Shown piece by piece: positions 32,611-40,341 of a stretch of DNA of 56,381 nucleotides. The number at the start of each line of letters is the position of its first letter. Positions within the stretch are counted from its first letter, which is position 1. The translations under genes and the position numbers were made by a program. The notes under the pieces were generated by a model, which saw nothing but the letters and a program-made list of their open reading frames with translations, was not told where the DNA came from and searched no databases. The stretch is from Bacillus sp. UNC438CL73TsuS30 (lineage in GTDB: Bacteria > Bacillota > Bacilli > Bacillales > Cytobacillaceae), in the NCBI RefSeq assembly GCF_000482325.1, contig NZ_AXVA01000028.1, positions 1-56,381 of the forward strand, in the 5' to 3' direction.

Positions 32611-34587
32611 TTACTTTTTATTGGCCAGCCATTTTGCTAACACTTTTGCTTGGTCTGCATCAACAAGGCCTCCAGGCATTCTTCCGCCTCCGTTAATGAT
32701 TTGTTTTTCGATTTCCTGTTCAGACATCGATGAGCCAACATGCTTTAGACTAGGGCCGGCTCCTCCTTCAAGATTTTGACCATGGCAGGATATACAGCTC
32801 TTATTGTAAATGGCTTCAGCATTCATACTAGCCGGCTGCTTTTTAGGTTTTTCTTTATTTCCGTGGCTTCCATGATTCGCATCATCATTTTTCCCTGAAC
32901 CTTGCGGACTCTTTTCAGGTGTGGCTGACAGTTTTCCGCCAAGACCAAAGGCAACAACCTTCGTTCCGGTTACATAAACTACAAATTGTTTCCCGTTTTC
33001 CACGTAAATCGACGGAGCCATCATAATCTGTGCTCCACCACTTTTCGCATTCCATAAAACTTTTCCGGTTTTAACATCCATTGCGCTGACGGTTCCGTCC
33101 AACTCCCCGTAGAAAGCAAGGCCAGATGCTGTACTTGTGAAACCTCCACGCATCGGTTGTTTTGTCTTGTTCTGATAAACCTTTTTACCAGTATTCACAT
33201 CAATAGCAGTGATCGTGCCGGATATCTCAGCACCTTTCGGGGTTATTACAACAGAAGTCCCCGGGAATAATCCATTTTTTTGTTCTAATTCTTTTTCGTC
33301 TTTCGCTGCCACCCCGATGGACGGTGCATTAATACCCGGAATTAGGACATAATTAGTTGTTGGATCATAGGTTTCAGGGGCGTAGTTTTGCCCGCCTTCC
33401 ACCCCAGGCCATTGAGGCTTCGCTGTCTTCTCATCCGTTGTCAGCGGTGAATGCTGGATTTTGACAAATGGAACGCCATCATAGATGGTATCACCTGTTT
33501 TCGCATCCCAAGCAAACCACTTTCCGTTTTTACCGCCATGTACAACTACTTTCTTTTTATTACCGCCAACGGTAGCATTGAGAACCATTGGAGTCGCTGC
33601 AGCATCATAATCCCACTCGTCATTTTCGACTTCTGATTTTGCCCAAATAAATTTTCCTGTTTTACTATCAAGAGCAACCACCGAATCCGTATAAGGATTT
33701 TTACCCGGGCGAATCTTTTTGAAAAAGTCAGGTGCAGGATTCCCTACGCCAAAATACATCATATCAGTATCCGGATCAAATGACATCGGGTTCCAGACAG
33801 CGCCGCCCCCGATAAATTTCCCCTTTACCCAGCCTTTCCCTTGCTCAGGAACCGTCCAGAAAGGCTGATCCCAGGCTGGACTTAAATCGCTTGCTTTAAA
33901 GGCCATAACAAAACCGCGAATTCCATTATCACCGCCGCTGCTTCCAACATAGACATTGCCTTTATAGTACATAGGGGCGGATGTTTCATAATAACGGTTT
34001 TCAAGTGTAACCCCTTTCATGTTCTTCGTATCCCAGAAATTAATCATTTTGACTAATTTTCCTGTTTTGGCATCAAGCTTGGCTAATCGATTATCTGCAA
34101 TAAGTACAAAAACATTTCCTTCTGCTACCGCTACACCACGGCTTGCGACAACCTCTAAAAGGCTGAGATCCGCTTTATTAAGATGATCTTGAACCTCTTT
34201 AGGAGGTTGCCAGTCCCAAATCTTTTTTCCATTTGAAGCATTGATAGCAAACACTCGGTTAAAGGAAGTCGTTACATACATCACCCCATCTTTAACAACA
34301 GGATAGTCCTCAGAGGCATTTTGGACTTTTGTACCCCATGTTGCTAAATCTGATTGCCAGACAATACCTAAATCCTTTACATTGTCTTTTGTTATTTTTG
34401 TATAGGGGACATTCCGGGTTTGTTGATAGTTATATCCCCAAATTGGAAATCCGGTATCTTTTTTAGCTTCTGTAGTTTGTTTTTCGGTCGTTTTCTGCTT
34501 ATTTTCATTTTTCGTCTGACACCCCGCAACTAACATTAATCCTAAAAAAGCTACGCTGATTGATTTTACATAGCGCTTCAACTTCAA
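32611..34587 (-). CDS. Lipoprotein quinohemoprotein (PQQ dehydrogenase + cytochrome c), copy 1
   Basis: A 658-aa protein. Signal peptide with lipobox LVAGC (lipid-anchored Cys23), a charged linker, an eight-bladed PQQ propeller (about 45-545) and a C-terminal cytochrome c domain (CISCH at 598-602, axial Met in GRMPGGL). It should oxidise an alcohol or aldehyde outside the membrane and pass electrons through the heme. Metal/PQQ site: SGGDNG, GNPAPDF and WDYDAAA. The Asp two residues after the catalytic Asp is the mark of lanthanide-dependent enzymes; the usual Glu ligand appears as Asp; the vicinal Cys pair is absent. TTG start behind GGAGG, 7-nt spacing. Transcribed towards the pqq operon but separately terminated. 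Confidence 0.92.
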   Translation of the reverse strand: MKLKRYVKSISVAFLGLMLVAGCQTKNENKQKTTEKQTTEAKKDTGFPIWGYNYQQTRNVPYTKITKDNVKDLGIVWQSDLATWGTKVQNASEDYPVVKDGVMYVTTSFNRVFAINASNGKKIWDWQPPKEVQDHLNKADLSLLEVVASRGVAVAEGNVFVLIADNRLAKLDAKTGKLVKMINFWDTKNMKGVTLENRYYETSAPMYYKGNVYVGSSGGDNGIRGFVMAFKASDLSPAWDQPFWTVPEQGKGWVKGKFIGGGAVWNPMSFDPDTDMMYFGVGNPAPDFFKKIRPGKNPYTDSVVALDSKTGKFIWAKSEVENDEWDYDAAATPMVLNATVGGNKKKVVVHGGKNGKWFAWDAKTGDTIYDGVPFVKIQHSPLTTDEKTAKPQWPGVEGGQNYAPETYDPTTNYVLIPGINAPSIGVAAKDEKELEQKNGLFPGTSVVITPKGAEISGTITAIDVNTGKKVYQNKTKQPMRGGFTSTASGLAFYGELDGTVSAMDVKTGKVLWNAKSGGAQIMMAPSIYVENGKQFVVYVTGTKVVAFGLGGKLSATPEKSPQGSGKNDDANHGSHGNKEKPKKQPASMNAEAIYNKSCISCHGQNLEGGAGPSLKHVGSSMSEQEIEKQIINGGGRMPGGLVDADQAKVLAKWLANKK

Positions 34588-34910
34588 AAAAAGACCTCCT
34601 ATGCTATAATTTCTCGGGTGGTCAAATCATTCCCCTAATTGCCTCATTAATTAGGATGTTTCCAAGTTTCCCCTATTAAGAAGATACTTATATTAATTAG
34701 ACCCGCCACTTTTTCTATATTGAGTAAAACCTGGCTTAATTATGCAAAAAAGGGGGGGCAGAATCTACCTAAAAATTAGAGAGGTCTTGTATCCCTTTTT
34801 CGGTATTATCGATTAAGAATATTTACTAAAAATGGAGACAATCTATAAATAAGGATATTCATCTTTTTATCCTTAAAAATTAAGAAGTTAAATAATTAGG
34901 AGGGTGATTT
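34588..34910. other. Divergent regulatory region between dehydrogenase 1 and secreted protein 1
   Basis: A 323-bp gene-free, AT-rich region. A candidate plus-strand promoter (TTTACT, 16-bp spacer, TATAAA) is at 34822-34849, followed by a small TAAGGAT/ATCCTTA hairpin in the leader. No clear promoter for the minus-strand dehydrogenase was found. Confidence 0.45.
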
Positions 34911-35345
34911 ATGAGGGCTTTTTCAAAGTTTGTAAAAACTGGATTTGTCTTATTTCTATCTATAGGTTTTTTATTGGTTTCTTCTCAAAGTACTCTGGCT
35001 GCAGAAATTGGTTCTGCAGAACATAACGGAATCAAACTGACGATTAATAACTACACCATAAAGAACTATGGCCAAGAGATGGTGGTGTATTATACGATTC
35101 AATCAAAGTCAGGACAATTGATGGATGGGAAAAGCCTTATGAATAGACCGGATTTTACGATTGGAAATAAGTTTGTTCAAGGAAATGATGCCTGGCATAA
35201 AAAAGTAAGCAATCAACAATATCAAGGTGCAGTAACGGTGCAATTGCCACAATATATCCCTGCTACATCGAATGTATCCTTTAATACAGACAGCATTTCG
35301 AGTCAAAAAGGGCAATGGACGATCAATTTTGAAATTAAAAAGTAA
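34911..35345 (+). CDS. Secreted protein of unknown function paired with PQQ dehydrogenases, copy 1
   Basis: A 144-aa protein with a type I signal peptide (cleavage likely after STLA, about residue 30) and a beta-rich mature domain of about 115 residues starting GSAEHNGIKLTINNYTIKNY. It is clearly paralogous to the protein at 37710-38177 (shared GSAE-NGIKLTI-YTI-N-GQ, and the QKG-WTI end). There are no cysteines. RBS GGAGGGTG. It starts divergently from dehydrogenase 1 and precedes dehydrogenase 2. Not recognised; the repeated association suggests an accessory to the dehydrogenases. Confidence 0.82.
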   Translation: MRAFSKFVKTGFVLFLSIGFLLVSSQSTLAAEIGSAEHNGIKLTINNYTIKNYGQEMVVYYTIQSKSGQLMDGKSLMNRPDFTIGNKFVQGNDAWHKKVSNQQYQGAVTVQLPQYIPATSNVSFNTDSISSQKGQWTINFEIKK

Positions 35346-35370
35346 TGAATAAACATTTATTACATAAAGA

Positions 35371-35408
35371 AAGACTACTTCCATGATTTTTAGGAAGTAG
35401 TCTTTTTC
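35371..35408 (+). terminator. Terminator after secreted protein 1
   Basis: AAGACTACTTCC / GGAAGTAGTCTT stem followed by TTTTC. It separates this gene from dehydrogenase 2, which needs its own promoter in 35410-35680; that stretch shows no convincing gene. Confidence 0.9.
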
Positions 35409-35683
35409 AATTAAGGGTTTTGTGGAAAAAAATTTTAAATGGGTAAGAACGTGTACATCTTTTCAATCCACTTACTCTTTTTTATCAAGGATGACAATAT
35501 AAACCCTTTCCAACAAATGGGGAAGTTAATTTACCACGATTTGTATAATTTAGGAATACTGTGGGGCACCATATCCTTGTTCTTATTAAAATTAGATCCT
35601 CTAGAAGGAGGGAACCAACTGGAACATCTCATGTTCAGTGATTCACTACATATTAAGCTTTCACAGTGTGAGGAGGTATTTTC

Positions 35684-37603
35684 GTGAAACGTTTTTTAAA
35701 GGCAACAGGTTCGGTTTTGTTGGCCAGTATCGTCATGGTCGGCTGTCAATCGAATAATAACAAGAACAACGCAAATAACAAGGAAGAAACCAATCAGGCA
35801 AAACAGGTAAAGGAGACAGGATTCCCCAATTGGGGTTATGACCTTCAACATACCCGTCATGTGCCCTATAAAGAGATTACAAAAGATAATGTAAAAAAGT
35901 TAGGGATTGTCTGGCAGCAGGATATCCTAGAATGGAATAAGGATGTTCCGAATTTACAAGAGGATTTCCCTGTCGTACAAAATGGGGTCATGTATGTAAC
36001 GAGTGCAAAAAACCATGTGTTTGCAATTGATGCTGCAAGCGGAAAGAAACTTTGGGCATGGACACCTCCCAAGGAGGTAATGGACCATCTTAATAGTTTG
36101 CCATGGCAATCCAACGTGGCAAGCAGAGGTGTCGCGGTGGCCAATGGAAAAGTATATGTCTTGATGATTGACAATCGGCTGGCCAAACTTGATGCCAAAA
36201 CCGGAAAACTGGAAAAAATGGTCAACTTCTGGGATCATGTTCCCTCGATTAAATTAGAAAACCGATACTATGAATCTTCGGCTCCAATGTATTATGACGG
36301 CAACATTTATGTTGGAAGCAGCGGCGGTGATAATGGCACTCGAGGCTTCGTTTGGGCATTTAAAGCAGATAGCCTCGAACCGCTCTGGAAAGAACCATTT
36401 TGGACCGTTCCTGAAAGAGGAACAGGCTGGGCGAAGGGGAAATATACGGGTGGAGGTTCCGTATGGACACCGATGTCGTTCGATCCAGATACCGATATGA
36501 TGTATTTTGCAGTAGGAAATCCAGCCCCTGACTTTTACGATGAGGATCGAAAAGGAAAAAATCCATATACGGATTCCATCGTTGCCCTGGATAGTAAAAC
36601 CGGGAAATTTAAGTGGGCTTCTTCCGAAGTTGATCACGATGTATGGGATTATGACGCTGCCGCGACACCAATGGTTCTCAATGCCAAGGTCGGCGGGAAA
36701 AAGCAGAAGATTATAGTGGAAGGCGGAAAGAACGGGAAATGGTATGCATGGGATGCCAAAACTGGAAAAACCATTTATGATGGTGTACCGTTTGTCAAAA
36801 TTCAGCACTCAGCACTACCAACCGATGAGAGTAAAGTTAAACTTCAATGGCCGGGTACGCCAGGTGGCGAGAGTTATGCTCCAGAGACGTATGATCCCGA
36901 TACTAACTATGTGCTGATTCCAGGTATTAATTACCCGAATTTAATGTTAGCACCAAAAGATGCGAAAGAGATTGCGAAAGATAACAACACCTTCCCTGGT
37001 ACGAAAATCCTTCCTTTACCACATGACGTTGATACTTCTGGTACTATTACTGCTATCGACGTTAATACAGGTAAAAAGGTTTATCAACTCAAAACGGATG
37101 ATCCGATGTATGGCGGATTCACAAGTACTGCTACGGGCCTTGCTTTTTACGGTGAATTGGACGGAACGGTGAATGCTCTCGATATTAAAAAAGGAAAAGT
37201 ATTGTGGAGCATGGAAAGTGGAGGAAAACAAATCAAAATGGCGCCTTCCATTTATACCGTTGACGGCAAACAATATGTCGCGATGATTACTGGTGGAACG
37301 AGGGTTGTGGTCTATGGCCTCGGCGGTAAGGAAAAGGCTGCAGCTCCTAATAAAAATGCCAAATTACAAGGGCAAGCCGATGTCGTTATCGATCCGGAAA
37401 AGGTTTACAAAAAAAGTTGTGTTTCTTGTCATGGAGATAATCTTCAGGGCGCCACAGCTCCAAATCTTCAACACATCGGTAAATCGATGTCCAAAGAAGA
37501 CATATTGAATCAAATTTTAAACGGCGGCGACCGCATGCCGGCAGGCCTTGCTAAAGGTGCAGAGGCTGAAGCACTAGCAGAATGGCTATCTAAAAAGAAA
37601 TAA
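35684..37603 (+). CDS. Lipoprotein quinohemoprotein (PQQ dehydrogenase + cytochrome c), copy 2
   Basis: A 639-aa paralogue of the protein at 32611-34587, colinear throughout. GTG start behind GGAGG (7-nt spacing). Lipobox VMVGC (Cys21), Asn/Lys-rich linker, PQQ propeller, then cytochrome c (CVSCH, axial Met in DRMPAGL). Metal-site segments are again SGGDNG, GNPAPDFY and WDYDAAA, so the same predicted lanthanide-type Asp-Tyr-Asp; besides the lipobox and heme Cys there are no cysteines. The cytochrome linker is shorter than in copy 1. A weak hairpin, then a secreted-protein gene, follow. Different charge and linker suggest distinct substrate, partner or regulation. Confidence 0.92.
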   Translation: MKRFLKATGSVLLASIVMVGCQSNNNKNNANNKEETNQAKQVKETGFPNWGYDLQHTRHVPYKEITKDNVKKLGIVWQQDILEWNKDVPNLQEDFPVVQNGVMYVTSAKNHVFAIDAASGKKLWAWTPPKEVMDHLNSLPWQSNVASRGVAVANGKVYVLMIDNRLAKLDAKTGKLEKMVNFWDHVPSIKLENRYYESSAPMYYDGNIYVGSSGGDNGTRGFVWAFKADSLEPLWKEPFWTVPERGTGWAKGKYTGGGSVWTPMSFDPDTDMMYFAVGNPAPDFYDEDRKGKNPYTDSIVALDSKTGKFKWASSEVDHDVWDYDAAATPMVLNAKVGGKKQKIIVEGGKNGKWYAWDAKTGKTIYDGVPFVKIQHSALPTDESKVKLQWPGTPGGESYAPETYDPDTNYVLIPGINYPNLMLAPKDAKEIAKDNNTFPGTKILPLPHDVDTSGTITAIDVNTGKKVYQLKTDDPMYGGFTSTATGLAFYGELDGTVNALDIKKGKVLWSMESGGKQIKMAPSIYTVDGKQYVAMITGGTRVVVYGLGGKEKAAAPNKNAKLQGQADVVIDPEKVYKKSCVSCHGDNLQGATAPNLQHIGKSMSKEDILNQILNGGDRMPAGLAKGAEAEALAEWLSKKK

Positions 37604-37625
37604 TGTGTTTTCTAAGAAGCAGTCC

Positions 37626-37658
37626 GAGTCCGATTCCTTCATTCGGACTCAGATTGTT
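37626..37658 (+). terminator. Weak terminator or processing hairpin after dehydrogenase 2
   Basis: GAGTCCGA / TCGGACTC stem but a poor T tract (AGATTGTTTC), so readthrough into the next gene is likely. Confidence 0.5.
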
Positions 37659-37709
37659 TCAGGAAAAAAAGCGGTGAACCTATATACGAAATAAAAGGAT
37701 GGTGGTAAA

Positions 37710-38177
37710 ATGAGGAACCTCTCGAAATATACTGTGCGTTTCAGTAGTTTCGCCTTATTCATTTGCTTGCTCATCAGCTTCGTCTTCCCTGCTTTGACCA
37801 GTGCCGAATCCCAAAATCAGGGCTTAGGTTCTGCTGAAGATAACGGAATCAAGCTAACAATCGATGGCTATACTATTGTAAACCACGGTCAAAACATTAG
37901 GCTGAATTATACGATTCATACAAATTCGGATGTTCAAGTTGATCCAAATACCAGAAGCCTGATGGAAAGTCCGCATATTTGGATTGAACACACATTAGTT
38001 CGTGAAACCTCCGATACGTTTAAAAAGGTAGGGAGAAACGAATATAAAGGAACAATCGAAGCACAACTACAGCATTACAGACCTGAAAGTCCTCATATGA
38101 CATTTGATACTCATGGGATTTTCAATCAAAAGGGCGATTGGACAATTAGATTTGTCCTTAATAATGCTGAATTCTAA
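37710..38177 (+). CDS. Secreted protein of unknown function paired with PQQ dehydrogenases, copy 2
   Basis: A 155-aa protein with a signal peptide (cleavage near PALTSA, about residue 34) and a mature domain paralogous to 34911-35345, beginning GSAEDNGIKLTIDGYTIVNH. A short insertion lies in the middle. No cysteines, no membrane anchor. RBS GGATGGTGG. It follows dehydrogenase 2 by about 105 nt after a weak hairpin and is probably co-transcribed with it. Function unknown. Confidence 0.82.
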   Translation: MRNLSKYTVRFSSFALFICLLISFVFPALTSAESQNQGLGSAEDNGIKLTIDGYTIVNHGQNIRLNYTIHTNSDVQVDPNTRSLMESPHIWIEHTLVRETSDTFKKVGRNEYKGTIEAQLQHYRPESPHMTFDTHGIFNQKGDWTIRFVLNNAEF

Positions 38178-38185
38178 TAAAAAAC

Positions 38186-38228
38186 ATCCCGTATCATCCT
38201 TTAAAATGGTACGGGATTTGATTTTTTT
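38186..38228 (+). terminator. Terminator after secreted protein 2
   Basis: ATCCCGTATCAT / ATGGTACGGGAT stem (one mismatch) followed by TTGATTTTTTT. Confidence 0.88.
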
Positions 38229-38315
38229 GACAGGCTTTTTAATTGAGAACAAGACAATATTGATCAAACCGATTCATGCAGAAAGTGACAAACATTGAGG
38301 TACAAACTGCTAATT

Positions 38316-38369
38316 TAGTCGATATCTAATCAGAATTTGTAGATATTTCCCGGGAAGTTGTAGAAATTT
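38316..38369. repeat. 21-bp-period repeat, core TTGTAGATATTT (3 units)
   Basis: Units start at 38316 (TAGTCGATATCT), 38337 (TTGTAGATATTT) and 38358 (TTGTAGAAATTT), exactly 21 bp apart. Same period as the arrays at 28600 and 45664 but a different core. Confidence 0.6.
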
Positions 38370-38378
38370 GAAAAATAG

Positions 38379-38420
38379 TTTTTAGATTGCTTGCAAGTTA
38401 TATCGCCCAGCGATACGAAA
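38379..38420. repeat. Left imperfect direct repeat (about 45 bp) with TATCGC-CCA-GCGATA palindrome
   Basis: Starts GTTTTTAGATT and ends TATATCGCCCAGCGATACGA plus AA. The right copy at 39184-39229 shares most positions, including a 23-bp end that differs at only two bases. The palindromic core is perfect here. Confidence 0.8.
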
Positions 38421-38421
38421 C

Positions 38422-38442
38422 AAAAAAAAGCCTTAGATAGGC
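38422..38442 (-). terminator. Short terminator after the HTH/coiled-coil gene
   Basis: Minus strand GCCT / AGGC stem with a 5-nt loop followed by eight T; short stem, so modest confidence. Confidence 0.55.
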
Positions 38443-38445
38443 ATC

Positions 38446-39153
38446 TTATTTTCGGAATATGGAGAAAAATCCCCCCCACTTTTCTTTAGGCTTTTGTATC
38501 GCTTGTTCTAAACGTTTATTAAAATCATTTTGTGAACTCCATTCTCTTTTCTGTTCGTCCCGCAAATTTTGTATTTCTTTTTGTAAGAATTCACTTTTTT
38601 GTATTTCTTGTTGTAGCAATGTTTCGTAATGGTTCTTTTGTTGTTCAGTTAATTTTTCAATTTTAGCATGAGTTTTTTGCGCTGAATTTCCAATAGTAGA
38701 ACTAATAACATGATGATCTTGCTGGAGCCGGGAAACCGTTAGTTTAAGTTGAGACATATCGTTTGTCAGTTGGCCATTCATTTCACGCGCGGCCGCCAAT
38801 TCATTTACTAAAAACATTAAAATCTCTTTTAATTGATTTGGGTCTTCGGGTAGATGTTCATATGTATCGGATATGGAAATCTCTGTTTCACTGGAACCTT
38901 CTAATCTTTCCTTTTGTTGATTAGCAAGGTCTTTAGCTGTATCGTCCAAGGGCTTGTCCGTATCACGTAACGCTATAAGTGCTCCTATGTCAGATTGAAC
39001 AAATATACGCCGATCACCATCTTTTAAAAACTCATATCCATTCCGCTCTAAGATTTGGCCATACTTTCGGACAGTGGGTGTAGCAATCCCCACTTCTTCT
39101 GCCACTTCTTTAGAAGAGAAAGCTCGTTCATTAGGTTGTATATCGCGTCGCAT
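38446..39153 (-). CDS. MerR-type HTH protein with long coiled coil (DUF3967/TubY-like)
   Basis: A 235-aa protein. Residues about 10-75 form a MerR-like winged helix (FSSKEVAEEVGIATPTVRKY), followed by an acidic linker and a coiled coil of about 110 residues rich in Q/K/E, ending in the basic-aromatic tail KWGGFFSIFRK. This build is typical of DUF3967-type plasmid and phage proteins and of DNA-segregation proteins such as RacA or TubY. No metabolic domain. ATG behind AAAGGAG. Near-identical palindromes flank the gene, plausible binding sites for it. Function inferred only as DNA binding and self-association. Confidence 0.75.
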   Translation of the reverse strand: MRRDIQPNERAFSSKEVAEEVGIATPTVRKYGQILERNGYEFLKDGDRRIFVQSDIGALIALRDTDKPLDDTAKDLANQQKERLEGSSETEISISDTYEHLPEDPNQLKEILMFLVNELAAAREMNGQLTNDMSQLKLTVSRLQQDHHVISSTIGNSAQKTHAKIEKLTEQQKNHYETLLQQEIQKSEFLQKEIQNLRDEQKREWSSQNDFNKRLEQAIQKPKEKWGGFFSIFRK

Positions 39154-39183
39154 ATCGTATCTCCTTTTCTATTAAATGTGAAG

Positions 39184-39229
39184 GTTTTTAGATTTATTTT
39201 CAAGTGTTATATCGCCAAACGATACGAAA
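39184..39229. repeat. Right imperfect direct repeat (about 45 bp)
   Basis: GTTTTTAGATT…TTATATCGCCAAACGATACG plus AAA, the partner of 38379-38420, 805 bp away. It lies upstream of the HTH/coiled-coil gene start. The palindrome is TATCG-CCAAA-CGATA. Confidence 0.8.
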
Positions 39230-39254
39230 TGGTAGAACTGTCTCTTTAATCTAT

Positions 39255-39680
39255 TCAGTTTTTTAACAGAAGTTTATTCAATTCACGTACTTGATCATAT
39301 GCTTTCAATAAATATTCAGGTACCAGTGTTCTTCCATATTCCCAAGCATTCTCTTCGATTTCTGCTAAAAACTGTTCCTTTTCTTTCTCTTCACCATAAA
39401 TGAGAGTCTTTAACACTCGTGTATTTTTCCTAAACTCTAAATAATAACCAAGCTGAAGATAAAGAATAAGTTTCACAAAGTTTTCATCTGTTTCTTTAAT
39501 CTTAAAGTTAAGCTTACCGTTATATCCGTTAATTTGCAGGTAGTTAAACTTTATCGTATTTGTCGCTACGTTATAACTCATCGGTGCAGTGAGTTTATTG
39601 CTGGATTCAACATTTATATTAAATTTGAGCTCTTGTAATGTACTTTTAATGATCTTCTCAATATTCCACATATAAAGCAT
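39255..39680 (-). CDS. Hypothetical protein
   Basis: A 141-aa protein that I do not recognise. Mixed beta then helical, basic C terminus; there is no signal peptide, membrane helix or metal motif. ATG behind GGAAGGTG with normal spacing supports translation. It sits in the AT-rich accessory region upstream of the HTH/coiled-coil gene, on the same strand, with the right direct repeat between them. Confidence 0.6.
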   Translation of the reverse strand: MLYMWNIEKIIKSTLQELKFNINVESSNKLTAPMSYNVATNTIKFNYLQINGYNGKLNFKIKETDENFVKLILYLQLGYYLEFRKNTRVLKTLIYGEEKEKEQFLAEIEENAWEYGRTLVPEYLLKAYDQVRELNKLLLKN

Positions 39681-40040
39681 TTTTCTTCACCTTCCCAAAA
39701 ACATTTATAAGAAAACCTTATCTAGCATCATTTTATTATATCTTTACCAAAAAGTTGTTTTAATCTAAATTGAAACATTCTATCTTTATTAGTAATTTAA
39801 GCCGCTGTCTTTTCCTAAATAAAATATAAATTGTCACATTGAGGTCGTTTTAACATTAATATACGCTGCATAATGTGACAAGAGTCATTTATCACAATTT
39901 GTTATTGAATTAAACTGCACCGCTGAACGGGGAAAGGATCTATTTTTTTAAAAATGATTTCTTAAAATTCCTTATTTGAAATGGAAACTAAAATATTTTG
40001 AAGGGATTTATTTAATCGCAGGGAGTTATTAATGTAGAAT
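39681..40040. other. Gene-free accessory spacer with an inverted repeat
   Basis: No convincing ORF. TTGTCACATT (39831-39840) and AATGTGACAA (39872-39881) are perfect 10-bp inverted arms 31 bp apart, a possible operator or recombination site. Confidence 0.45.
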
Positions 40041-40094
40041 GAAAAAAAGGCCTCTCATCAATTTAGTAAACTAATGAAGGGCCTTCTCTTGTAG
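40041..40094 (+). pseudogene. Remnant of a tyrosine recombinase (last 17 codons)
   Basis: The plus strand reads EKKASHQFSKLMKGLLL and a stop. It matches the tail of the integrase remnant at 42123-42267 (QQFSKLMKGLLE). An in-frame stop lies just before it, so only the tail survives. The DNA also forms an AAGGCC/GGCCTT hairpin. Confidence 0.6.
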
Positions 40095-40220
40095 GGCGGG
40101 GTTTCTTTACACTCACTTGTCATTTGTAAAAGGAAGACAAAGAAACCTTTATTGACTTTAAAACCTTTCTATTAAGAGGTATTTTGAAAATGGAATCGAA
40201 GCTGCTAAGTGAACCATTCT

Positions 40221-40264
40221 CAACCAAAACAAAAAGGCAGCACTATTTTTTTTAGCGCTGCCTT
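40221..40264 (-). terminator. Terminator after the fic gene
   Basis: AAGGCAGC / GCTGCCTT stem followed on the minus strand by TTTTGTTTTGG, about 80 nt after the stop. Confidence 0.75.
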
Positions 40265-40341
40265 CCTGCAATATAATAAGAAATTTTTTTGGTAAGGTAA
40301 AATTCATTTTGTAATATATTTATATTACACCACTCAATTAA

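Noticed and set aside
35439..35687. Plus-strand ORF of 82 codons before dehydrogenase 2
   Set aside because: No ribosome binding site, ends inside the dehydrogenase start region, composition like intergenic DNA; more likely the promoter region of dehydrogenase 2.
36254..36808. Minus-strand ORF of 184 codons
   Set aside because: Antisense shadow of dehydrogenase 2, whose motifs and ribosome binding site are clear.
38446..39680. A CRISPR or defence cassette around the fic and HTH genes
   Set aside because: The repeats present are two direct copies or 21-bp series without uniform spacers, and no cas or known defence genes are seen.
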